Under the pieces are notes generated by a model that worked only from the letters and a program-made list of their open reading frames with translations, was not told where the DNA came from and searched no databases. A stretch of DNA of 20,119 bases from Lachnoclostridium sp. UBA1241 (GTDB taxonomy: Bacteria > Bacillota > Clostridia > Lachnospirales > Lachnospiraceae): assembly GCA_002308955.1 (NCBI GenBank), contig DBWJ01000081.1, positions 1-20,119 of the forward strand, read 5' to 3'. A program made the position numbers and the translations under genes. Shown here in pieces: positions 13,621-20,119 of the stretch (its first letter is position 1; the number at the start of each line of letters is the position of its first letter).

Positions 13621-14975
13621 GAGAGACAAGAGGAATGAAATCGGTATTCCGTTTCACCGCTAAGCAGTATCTTAAGAGAAACGGATTTGCAAGAACAACG
13701 ATTATATTCGCAGTCCTTCTGCTGCTCGGCGCTTTCGCTTTGACTTTCTTCACAGGAAAACCTAAGGAAGAGAAGGAGAAGGAACCGACCGAGAAGCTCG
13801 GTGTGGTTGAGATCCTGAATACGACCGAACTCAAGGACGTCATCCCCGTGGTGGAAGAGCCCAAGGAAGGCGAAGAGGACGAAGAAGCAGAAGAGATCCT
13901 GTGGGATTTTGCGGAGGCCGAGGGCGACGAGGATTCCGCGTTCGCCAAGGTTTCCGAGCATGACGACCACATCCTCGCAATCGTTGAGAAGAGCCTCCTT
14001 TCGGACGGCAATGACTGTTATAAAGTACGTATCCTGATCCCTAAGGATTCGAAGATTGAAAAAGGTCAGGCCATGGAAGTCGGCGATCAGATTTCCGAGA
14101 CCGTTAAGACCGCCGTATACCGAAGCGTTAACATGACCGAGGAGATGATCCAGTTCGTCATGATGCAGCCGGAAAGCCGCAGCATTACCACGAATGAGGA
14201 CGTAAGCCTTCTGAGTCTCCTGATCCGCACCATCCTTCCGATGGTTCTCGGACTTGTCATGTATATGATGATCCTGCTTCACGGCCAGACCATCTGTAAA
14301 GAGGTTTCCGTTGAGAAGACGTCGAAGCTGATGGAGACGATGCTTGTATCGGTAAGCCCGAACGCATTGATCCTCGGAAAGACGCTTGCCCTTACGGCGC
14401 TGGCGCTCGGCCAGTTCTTCTGCTGGATTGCGTCGGCAGTTGTCGGTCTGTTCGCCGGTAACATCGTCGGCAAGGCCGTATACGGGGATGATTTTTCGAA
14501 CAAGCTCACTATGGTGCTTGATTTCCTCAGACAGTACATCGGCGACAGCGCCCTTACGCCCGCGTCGATCATCATGAGCATCGTGGTATTCTGCTTCGGT
14601 ATCTTCATCTACTTCGCGCTGGCAGCAGTCGGCGGAAGCTTTGTATCGAAGCCGGAGGAGACCGCGTCGGCCAACAGCGCGTTCGTATTCCCGCTGATCG
14701 TCTTCTGGATGATCACCTACTTTGCTTCCCTCAGCAACTCGCAGGGTGTGCTCAGAATATGCCGTTTCGTGCCGTTCACGGCGCCGTTCTGCGTGCCGGT
14801 GGATCTGCTTACCGGTAACCTCGGTTTGCTGGGCGGATTGATTATATGCATCGAAGTTACGATTGTAGCTCTGCTTATCATTGCCATTGCGGCAAGAATC
14901 TACCGCGGCCTGATGCTGCACACCGGTCAGAAGATTTCCCTGAAGACCGTCTGGGCAACCATCTGCGGCAAATAA
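13617..14975 (+). CDS. ABC-2-type permease, NatB-like (second)
   Basis: This is a 452-residue paralogue of the preceding permease with the same layout. A membrane segment lies at about 25-42. A soluble domain of about 160 residues follows that is strikingly acidic near its start (many Glu between about 80 and 110). The C-terminal membrane block opens near 200. The signature CKEVSVEKTSKLMETMLVSV parallels the first permease. Together they probably form a heterodimeric channel served by the one ATPase. The start ATG 13617 overlaps the upstream stop as ATGA, with GAAAGGAGGG just upstream; ATG 13635 (MKSVFRF) is a possible later start. I see no convincing terminator in the 126 bp before GH94; GGAC/GTCC at 15001-15012 lacks a T run. 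Confidence 0.9.
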   Translation: MRETRGMKSVFRFTAKQYLKRNGFARTTIIFAVLLLLGAFALTFFTGKPKEEKEKEPTEKLGVVEILNTTELKDVIPVVEEPKEGEEDEEAEEILWDFAEAEGDEDSAFAKVSEHDDHILAIVEKSLLSDGNDCYKVRILIPKDSKIEKGQAMEVGDQISETVKTAVYRSVNMTEEMIQFVMMQPESRSITTNEDVSLLSLLIRTILPMVLGLVMYMMILLHGQTICKEVSVEKTSKLMETMLVSVSPNALILGKTLALTALALGQFFCWIASAVVGLFAGNIVGKAVYGDDFSNKLTMVLDFLRQYIGDSALTPASIIMSIVVFCFGIFIYFALAAVGGSFVSKPEETASANSAFVFPLIVFWMITYFASLSNSQGVLRICRFVPFTAPFCVPVDLLTGNLGLLGGLIICIEVTIVALLIIAIAARIYRGLMLHTGQKISLKTVWATICGK

Positions 14976-15023
14976 AAGTATAAGATAACACAAAATCGGC
15001 GGACGGCTGTCCACGATGGGTGC

Positions 15024-15052
15024 TTGACTCTCATTTTCCTTTCCTTTATAAT
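15024..15052 (+). promoter_or_regulatory. Sigma-A promoter of the GH94 gene
   Basis: TTGACT (15024-15029), a 17-bp spacer and a perfect TATAAT (15047-15052). A small TGGG-N6-CCCA inverted repeat (15061-15074) lies across the expected transcription start and might be a regulator site. No catabolite-responsive element is visible. Confidence 0.88.
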
Positions 15053-15101
15053 TGCTTTAATGGGCTTTGACCCAAATGCGTAAATCGAAAGGATACAAAC
15101 C

Positions 15102-17483
15102 ATGAACTACGGTTATTTTGATGAGAAGGCGAAAGAATACGTCATCACCCGTCCGGATACGCCGTCCGCTTGGGCTAACTATCTCGGATCTCCGGAATAC
15201 GGAGCCATCATCTCGAACAATGCGGGCGGATACAGCTTCGTAAAATCCGGCGCGAACGGCCGGATAATCCGTTACCGTTTCAACGGCGTGGCGCTTGACC
15301 AGCCCGGCCGATACATCTATCTTCGTGACCGCGAGGACGGCGACTTCTGGTCCGCATCCTGGTCCCCGGTCTGCAAACCCCTTGAAAGCTATAAAAGCGA
15401 ATGCCGCCACGGAACTGCGTATACGGTGATTTCCTCGGAGTATAAGGGAATCCGCACAAAGACGGCTTATTATGTGCCGAAGGACGCCTCCTACGAGGTC
15501 TGGAACGCCGTTGTAACGAATACCGGCGACAAGCCCCGCAAGCTGTCCGTAACCGGCTACTGCGAATTCGTGAACGACAACAACTACGAGCAGGATCAGG
15601 TGAACCTGCAGTACACGCTGTTCATCAGCCATACGTATTTCTGCGGCAACATGGTTCTGCAGAGGGAAAATGAGAACTTCCATGACCCGAACAAGGAGCG
15701 TTTCCTCGGCCTTGCGGGTTCGAAGGTTGACGCTTACTGCGGCGACCGTGACAAATTCGTAGGCAACTACAGAAGTTATGCGAACCCGATCGGTATCCTC
15801 GAAGGACTGAAGGGCAACCTCAATTACTGCGGAAACTCCTGCGGCGCGCTGCAGAGCGATATTGAACTTGCTCCGGGCGAGTCCCGCCGGTTCACGTATA
15901 TCCTCGGCCAGAAGCCCGAGAAGACCGCGAAGGAAATCATTGCGCGCTATGAGAAGGACGGCGTCTGCGAGAAGGAAATCGAAGAGCTGAAGGCATACTG
16001 GCACGCAAAACTCAATAACCTGCAGGTGCATACGCCGGACGAGGCGTTCAACAACATGGTAAACGTCTGGAATGCTTACAACTGCTTTATCACATTTACC
16101 TGGTCCAGAGCCGCATCCTTCCAGTACTGCGGTCTTAGAAACGGCTTCGGATACCGCGATACCGTGCAGGATATCCAGGGAATCATCCACCTCGCTCCCG
16201 AGATGGCCGCCGACCAGATCCGGTTCATGCTCTCCGCGCAGGTAACGAACGGCGCAGGCCTTCCGCTTGTAAAGTATACGCATAATCCGGGCCACGAGGA
16301 TACGCCGGACGACGCTTCCTACGTAAAGGAGACGGGCCACCCGAGCTACCGCGCCGACGACGCGCTGTGGCTGTTCCCGACCGTATATAAGTACATCTCC
16401 GAAAGCGGCAATGTGGCATTTCTCGATGAAGAAATCTTCTACGCGAACGACATGCAGAAGGGCACCGTTTACGACCACCTGAAGAGAGCGATCGATTTTT
16501 CGATGAACAATCTCGGCAACCACGGAATGCCGGCAGGTCTGCACGCCGACTGGAACGACTGCGTGCGGCTCGGGAAGAAGGGCGAGAGCACATTTGTCGC
16601 ATTCCAGCTTGTGTATGCCGTGAAGATATTGAGAAAGTACGCTGTTCTTAAGAACGATACGGATTACATCGCATACCTCGATTCCGTCAATGCCAAGATG
16701 GAAGAGATCCTCAAGGATTGCTGGAACGAGGACCGCTACATCCGCGGCTACAAGGAAGACGGCGAGGTCATCGGAAAGCGCACAGATCCCGAGGCTTCGA
16801 TGTGGCTGAACCCGCAGTCCTGGTCGGTAATTGCCGACTTCGGCACGAAGGAGCAGCAGAACCTCGCGATGGATTCCGTAGAGCGCGAGCTGAACACGCC
16901 TTACGGCGCGATGGTAATGTATCCCGCTTACGAGAACCACGCATTTGACGGAGCGCTGATGGTATGCTTCAACAAGTGCGTAAAGGAAAATGCCGGAATC
17001 TTCTCGCAGCCGCAGGGCTGGCTGATTCTCGCGGAAGCGAAGCTCGGACACGGCAACCGGGCCTTCAAGTACTGGTCCGAGGCGGCACCCGCCAACTACA
17101 ACGACCGCATTGAGATCCGGAACCTCGAGCCTTATGTATTCGGCCAGTTCGTAGAGGGCAAGGACAGCCCGTTCGCAGGCCGCGCGCATGTGCACTGGCT
17201 CACCGGAACCGCGTCGACCGTCATGGTCGGAACGACCGAAGGTATCCTCGGCCTGAATCCGGAGGCGGACGGCATCGTTATCGACCCGTCCATCCCGTCC
17301 TCCTGGAAGAATTACACGATGCGGAAGGTATTCCGCGGCAAGGTTCTTAATGTAACCGTTAATAACCCGAACGGCAGCGAGCACGGCGTTAAGAGCGTAA
17401 CGGTTAACGGCACGAAGATCGACGGAATTCTGATCCGCGACGACATTCTCAAAGCAGAAAATGACATCGTAATTGAGATGTAG
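15102..17483 (+). CDS. GH94 glycoside phosphorylase (cellobiose-phosphorylase-like)
   Basis: GH94 enzymes split beta-glucosides such as cellobiose, chitobiose or laminaribiose with phosphate, giving a sugar 1-phosphate and saving ATP. The 793 residues begin GYFDEKAKEYVITRPDTPSAW, parallel to clostridial cellobiose phosphorylase. The sequence shows the family order: N-terminal beta-sandwich, helical linker, (alpha/alpha)6 barrel and C-terminal cap. GFGYRDTVQD is at 348-357. The catalytic Asp lies in ADWNDC (482-487, probably Asp486). WLTGTAS near the end is the phosphate-side loop. The region before the catalytic loop (THNPGHEDTPDD...) differs from classic cellobiose phosphorylase, so the acceptor sugar is open. 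There is no signal peptide, so it acts in the cytoplasm. AAAGGA at 15088-15093. It is a single-gene unit with no adjacent sugar transporter. Confidence 0.93.
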   Translation: MNYGYFDEKAKEYVITRPDTPSAWANYLGSPEYGAIISNNAGGYSFVKSGANGRIIRYRFNGVALDQPGRYIYLRDREDGDFWSASWSPVCKPLESYKSECRHGTAYTVISSEYKGIRTKTAYYVPKDASYEVWNAVVTNTGDKPRKLSVTGYCEFVNDNNYEQDQVNLQYTLFISHTYFCGNMVLQRENENFHDPNKERFLGLAGSKVDAYCGDRDKFVGNYRSYANPIGILEGLKGNLNYCGNSCGALQSDIELAPGESRRFTYILGQKPEKTAKEIIARYEKDGVCEKEIEELKAYWHAKLNNLQVHTPDEAFNNMVNVWNAYNCFITFTWSRAASFQYCGLRNGFGYRDTVQDIQGIIHLAPEMAADQIRFMLSAQVTNGAGLPLVKYTHNPGHEDTPDDASYVKETGHPSYRADDALWLFPTVYKYISESGNVAFLDEEIFYANDMQKGTVYDHLKRAIDFSMNNLGNHGMPAGLHADWNDCVRLGKKGESTFVAFQLVYAVKILRKYAVLKNDTDYIAYLDSVNAKMEEILKDCWNEDRYIRGYKEDGEVIGKRTDPEASMWLNPQSWSVIADFGTKEQQNLAMDSVERELNTPYGAMVMYPAYENHAFDGALMVCFNKCVKENAGIFSQPQGWLILAEAKLGHGNRAFKYWSEAAPANYNDRIEIRNLEPYVFGQFVEGKDSPFAGRAHVHWLTGTASTVMVGTTEGILGLNPEADGIVIDPSIPSSWKNYTMRKVFRGKVLNVTVNNPNGSEHGVKSVTVNGTKIDGILIRDDILKAENDIVIEM

Positions 17484-17522
17484 GGGATGGGGTTGTAAAG
17501 AAGCGGAAGTTATGGCGATTGG

Positions 17523-17593
17523 AGTGCAGGGAATCGGTATTCTTGCAACTGAAGTGCAGGGAATCGGATAGCATTGAATCGGAATTATTGCAA
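17523..17593 (+). repeat. Short direct repeats after the GH94 gene
   Basis: AGTGCAGGGAATCGG occurs at 17523-17537 and 17553-17567 (30 bp apart). GAATCGGTATTCTTGCAA (17531-17548) recurs with two changes at 17576-17593. The repeats lie between the stop codon and the terminator, so they are in the 3' untranslated region. Confidence 0.7.
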
Positions 17594-17600
17594 TACCCGG

Positions 17601-17632
17601 AAGCAGGCGGAGAAAACCGCCTGCTTTCTTTT
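17601..17632 (+). terminator. Intrinsic terminator of the GH94 gene
   Basis: AAGCAGGCGG (17601-17610) pairs perfectly over 10 bp with CCGCCTGCTT (17617-17626), with an AGAAAA loop, followed by a T-rich TCTTTT tail. Confidence 0.93.
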
Positions 17633-17749
17633 GCTTTTGGCTTCTGAATGGGGAGAGAATGGGGTTTGCGGCGCCCCGAGACGCCCGAGCGGTGCCCTGA
17701 GGTGCCTCCGATGGTTGGCAGACAGGTTTTGCCCGGTGTTTTCCAAAAA

Positions 17750-18035
17750 GGTACGGACGAATGAATTGATTCCGGACCGTTGGTCCGTACGCGCTTTTCT
17801 TGCCGATAGGGTCTTTTCCCAAGGCGTACGGACCGGAAGCTTTTCACTTTTTATATAGTCCGTATTTTGTGCTCATTTTTGTCCGCTGTCCGACCCGTGC
17901 AAGCTCCATCCGGGCAGAAAGGTACGGACTGGAATCCATTCCTTGATTGTTAGTCCGTAAATTCTTCCGACCCTTGCTATTTTGGAAAAAAGCGGTACGG
18001 ACTGATAGTATTCAGTTCTGCCGCCGGTCCGTACC
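17750..18035. repeat. Array of four GTACGGAC / GTCCGTAC inverted-repeat units
   Basis: Left arms GTACGGAC begin at 17751, 17826, 17922 and 17995. Matching right arms GTCCGTA(C) begin at 17783, 17858, 17953 and 18027. The arms are separated by 24, 24, 23 and 24 bp, and units start 75, 96 and 73 bp apart. The text between the arms is mostly different from unit to unit, apart from a GGAAT-like start in some; TTCTTGCC follows units 1 and 4. The rest of the 17633-18123 gap holds no gene I can support. The element could be a set of RNA hairpins, protein sites or a mobile palindromic repeat. Confidence 0.88.
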
Positions 18036-18123
18036 ATTCGGAAATTCTTGCCTCTATGACGCATCTTCCGCTGTGCCCAAGGTGAAGCTTTCCCGCCTCA
18101 TAACTCTTCTATAATAAAAAAGA

Positions 18124-18153
18124 TTGACAAAGACTCCCCGTTTGGGCTATACT
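18124..18153 (+). promoter_or_regulatory. Sigma-A promoter of greA-lysS
   Basis: TTGACA (18124-18129), an 18-bp spacer and TATACT (18148-18153). Transcription would start near 18160, so the 13-bp tandem repeat at 18184-18235 is in the leader. CTCC (within the spacer) and GGAG just after the -10 are complementary. Confidence 0.85.
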
Positions 18154-18183
18154 TGCGGAGTATATGCGATTCGGTCACATATT

Positions 18184-18235
18184 GCAGACGAATCTGGCAG
18201 ATGAATTTGGCAGACGAATCTGACGGACGAATCTG
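18184..18235 (+). repeat. Four 13-bp tandem repeats in the greA leader
   Basis: Units GCAGACGAATCTG (18184-18196), GCAGATGAATTTG (18197-18209), GCAGACGAATCTG (18210-18222) and ACGGACGAATCTG (18223-18235). Each can fold as a 4-bp stem with a 4-base loop (CAGA-CGAA-TCTG). The changes in units 2 and 4 replace Watson-Crick pairs with G-U pairs, so the stems survive in RNA. The block ends 16 bases before the greA GGAGG. Confidence 0.85.
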
Positions 18236-18261
18236 ACAGAAAGAACTTCACGGAGGCTATC

Positions 18262-18756
18262 ATGGCACAGAAAATTGTTGAAAAGAAGATTCTTACCTCG
18301 CAGGGACTGAGACAGCTGGAAGCAGAGCTTGACGAGCTTCGCACCGTACGCCGTAAAGAGATCGCGAACAAGATCAAAGAAGCGCGTGAGCAGGGCGACC
18401 TTTCCGAGAACGCCGAGTACGATGCAGCCAAGGAAGAGCAGAGAGAGATCGAAGCCCGTATCGAAGAGCTGAAAGAACTTCTGAAGAACGTGGAAGTTGT
18501 AGATGAAGACGAAATCGACCTTGACACCGTGAACATCGGCTGCGAAGTTAAGCTGCAGAACACGGAAACGGGCAAGCAGGTGGTTTACAAGCTGGTCGGA
18601 TCTACCGAGGCGAACGCATTGAAGGGTAAGATCAGTAACGAGTCTCCGGTAGGCCGCGAGATGATCGGTGCGAAGAAGGGCTCTAAGATCACCATCGAAG
18701 CACCCGCAGGAATGATTACCTATAAGATTATGAGCATTCACAAGGCTGCGAACTGA
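18262..18756 (+). CDS. greA: Transcription elongation factor GreA
   Basis: GreA enters the RNA polymerase secondary channel and stimulates cleavage of backtracked transcripts. The 164 residues match the family length (about 158-160) well. Residues 1 to about 80 form the antiparallel coiled coil; its tip GDLSENAEYDAAK holds the catalytic acidic pair Asp46 and Glu49. Residues about 85-164 are the FKBP-like C-terminal domain, ending in the expected SPVGREMIGAKKGSKITI and YKIMSI pattern. GGAGG at 18252-18256 with 5-base spacing fixes ATG 18262. It lies 20 bp upstream of lysS; the greA-lysS order is common in Firmicutes. Confidence 0.98.
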   Translation: MAQKIVEKKILTSQGLRQLEAELDELRTVRRKEIANKIKEAREQGDLSENAEYDAAKEEQREIEARIEELKELLKNVEVVDEDEIDLDTVNIGCEVKLQNTETGKQVVYKLVGSTEANALKGKISNESPVGREMIGAKKGSKITIEAPAGMITYKIMSIHKAAN

Positions 18757-18776
18757 GGATGCGCGGAGGAACTATC

Positions 18777-20119
18777 GTGGCAGAGCAGAATAACCAGACA
18801 CCTGTTGAGGATATCAGCGAGCTTTTGAAGGTTCGGAGGCAGAAACTCTCAGACCTTCAGGCTGCCGGCAAGGATCCTTTCAAGATTACGAAATATGACC
18901 AGACACATCATACCGACGATGTGAAGAAGCTTTATACTGAGCTTGAGGAGAAGCTTCTTGCGGGCCGTGTCGCTCCGGACGTAACCGGACTTGACGAGGC
19001 GGCGGCAAGAGAGGCAACCAACAACTATTACAACGAAAACCGCGCCATCATGGACGCGCAGCCGATTAACGTTTCCGTAGCCGGCCGCATGCTCTTCAAG
19101 CGCGTTATGGGTAAGGCTTCCTTCTGTAACATTCAGGACCTTAAGGGAAGCATCCAGGTATATGTCGCAAGAGACGCCATCGGCGAAGAGGACTACGCGG
19201 ACTTCAAGAAGTCCGATATCGGCGATATCTTCGGCGTCAAAGGCTACGCCTTCCGTACGAAAACCGGTGAGATTTCGATTCACGCCGAGAAGCTTACGCT
19301 TCTTTCTAAGAGCCTTCAGGTTCTTCCCGAAAAATTTCACGGCATGACGAACACCGACCTCCGTTACCGCCAGCGTTATACCGACCTGATCATGAATCCG
19401 GAAGTCAAGGATACGTTCGTAAAGCGTTCCAAGATGATCGCAGGCATCCGTAAGTTCCTTGCGGGCAGAAACTTCATGGAAGTGGAAACCCCGATGCTTG
19501 TGGCAAATGCGGGCGGCGCTGCGGCAAGACCGTTCGAGACGCATTATAACTCTCTTGACGAGGACGTAAAGCTTCGTATCAGCCTTGAGCTTTACCTGAA
19601 GAGACTTATAGTAGGCGGCCTTGAGCGCGTATATGAGATCGGCCGCGTATTCCGTAACGAGGGAATCGACACACGTCATAATCCCGAGTTCACGCTGATG
19701 GAGCTTTATCAGGCGTACACGGATTATTACGGCATGATGGAGCTTACCGAGTCGATGTTCCGCTACCTTGCCGAAGAGGTGTGCGGCACCACCGTGATCA
19801 CCTACGGCGAGAACACGATTGACCTCGGAAAGCCTTTCGAGCGCATGACGATGGTGGAAGCCATCAAGAAATATACCGGCGTCGACTTCGATACCGTAAG
19901 TAGCGATGACGAAGCCAAGGCACTTGCCAAGGAGCGTCACGTAGAGTTCGAGGCACGTCACAAGAAGGGTGACATCATCAATCTGTTCTTCGAAGAATTT
20001 GTCGAAGAGCACCTGATCCAACCGACCTTCATCATGGACCATCCGGTGGAGATCAGCCCGCTCACGAAGCGTAAGCCCGACAAGCCCGAATACGTAGAGC
20101 GTTTCGAGCTCTTCATCAA
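18777..20119 (+). CDS. lysS: Lysyl-tRNA synthetase, class II (3' end beyond window)
   Basis: LysRS attaches lysine to tRNA-Lys. I start it at GTG 18777 because GGAGGA lies at 18765-18770 with 6-base spacing and the protein then reads MAEQNNQTPVEDISELLKVRRQ-like, as in the family. About 447 residues are visible. The N-terminal anticodon-binding OB-fold includes VSVAGRMLFKRVMGKASF. The catalytic domain shows MEVETPML, ANAGGAAARPF (motif 1 region) and FRNEGIDTRHNPEFTLME (motif 2 with the HNPEFT signature). Motif 3 is cut off by the window end. Between the N-terminal helix and the OB-fold there are extra residues (about 55-85) compared with the short bacterial form; I judge this a lineage insertion. 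It is probably cotranscribed with greA. Confidence 0.97.
   Translation, partial: MAEQNNQTPVEDISELLKVRRQKLSDLQAAGKDPFKITKYDQTHHTDDVKKLYTELEEKLLAGRVAPDVTGLDEAAAREATNNYYNENRAIMDAQPINVSVAGRMLFKRVMGKASFCNIQDLKGSIQVYVARDAIGEEDYADFKKSDIGDIFGVKGYAFRTKTGEISIHAEKLTLLSKSLQVLPEKFHGMTNTDLRYRQRYTDLIMNPEVKDTFVKRSKMIAGIRKFLAGRNFMEVETPMLVANAGGAAARPFETHYNSLDEDVKLRISLELYLKRLIVGGLERVYEIGRVFRNEGIDTRHNPEFTLMELYQAYTDYYGMMELTESMFRYLAEEVCGTTVITYGENTIDLGKPFERMTMVEAIKKYTGVDFDTVSSDDEAKALAKERHVEFEARHKKGDIINLFFEEFVEEHLIQPTFIMDHPVEISPLTKRKPDKPEYVERFELFI

Noticed and set aside
15057..17822. A very long open frame on the minus strand opposite the GH94 gene (921 codons)
   Set aside because: It is the antisense shadow of a well-supported GH94 gene, has no family resemblance and no ribosome binding site, and reflects codon bias.
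17750..18035. CRISPR array
   Set aside because: The repeats are short inverted pairs with unequal spacing (75, 96, 73 bp), not uniform direct repeats with unique spacers, and no cas gene is nearby.

Overview
The window reads as chromosomal DNA of a Clostridia-class Firmicute, most likely a Lachnospiraceae-type bacterium. Grounds: a large SRP RNA with an Alu domain of the Bacillus/Clostridium type, TTGACA/TATAAT promoters with 17-bp spacing, strong GGAGG ribosome binding sites, a greA-lysS pair, and protein sequences with a clostridial character. Base composition is moderately GC-rich. Family and genus are inference; nothing here fixes the species.

Layout. 1-543: SRP RNA (5' end cut by the window edge), its terminator, then a cluster of three DnaA-box-like sites and a promoter. 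544-5891: a TPR protein with a very acidic repetitive tail, murA (peptidoglycan precursor), a terminator, metK (S-adenosylmethionine) behind a structured-looking leader, and a membrane-anchored FHA protein. 5951-7441: PepD-type dipeptidase. 7535-8192: an hsp20 heat-shock gene with its own promoter, a near-ideal operator palindrome and a strong terminator. 8256-9617: an intergenic array of 74/75-bp hairpin units, lying downstream of a minus-strand orphan substrate-binding lipoprotein. 9867-10511: xpt (xanthine salvage). 10512-10781: an unusually structured intergenic region. 10782-14975: dtd (D-aminoacyl-tRNA deacylase) followed closely by a three-gene NatA/NatB-like ABC exporter with two permeases. 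15024-17632: a stand-alone GH94 glycoside phosphorylase with its own promoter and terminator. 17633-18261: a second hairpin-repeat array, a promoter and a 13-bp tandem repeat leading into greA and lysS (lysS runs off the right edge).

The genes are mostly housekeeping: cell-wall precursor, SAM, purine salvage, translation quality control, transcript cleavage, tRNA charging. I see no phage, transposase, CRISPR or defence locus. The unusual content is in the intergenic DNA: two independent arrays of inverted-repeat units with a period near 74 bp (one with a covarying base pair), a long imperfect hairpin upstream of dtd, a triple GTCAAGTA half-site at the dtd promoter, a perfect 9-bp-arm operator at hsp20, and an array of four mini-hairpins in the greA leader. 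These are the best candidates for undescribed biology. All positions were read by eye, so base-level coordinates should be trusted to about one or two bases.
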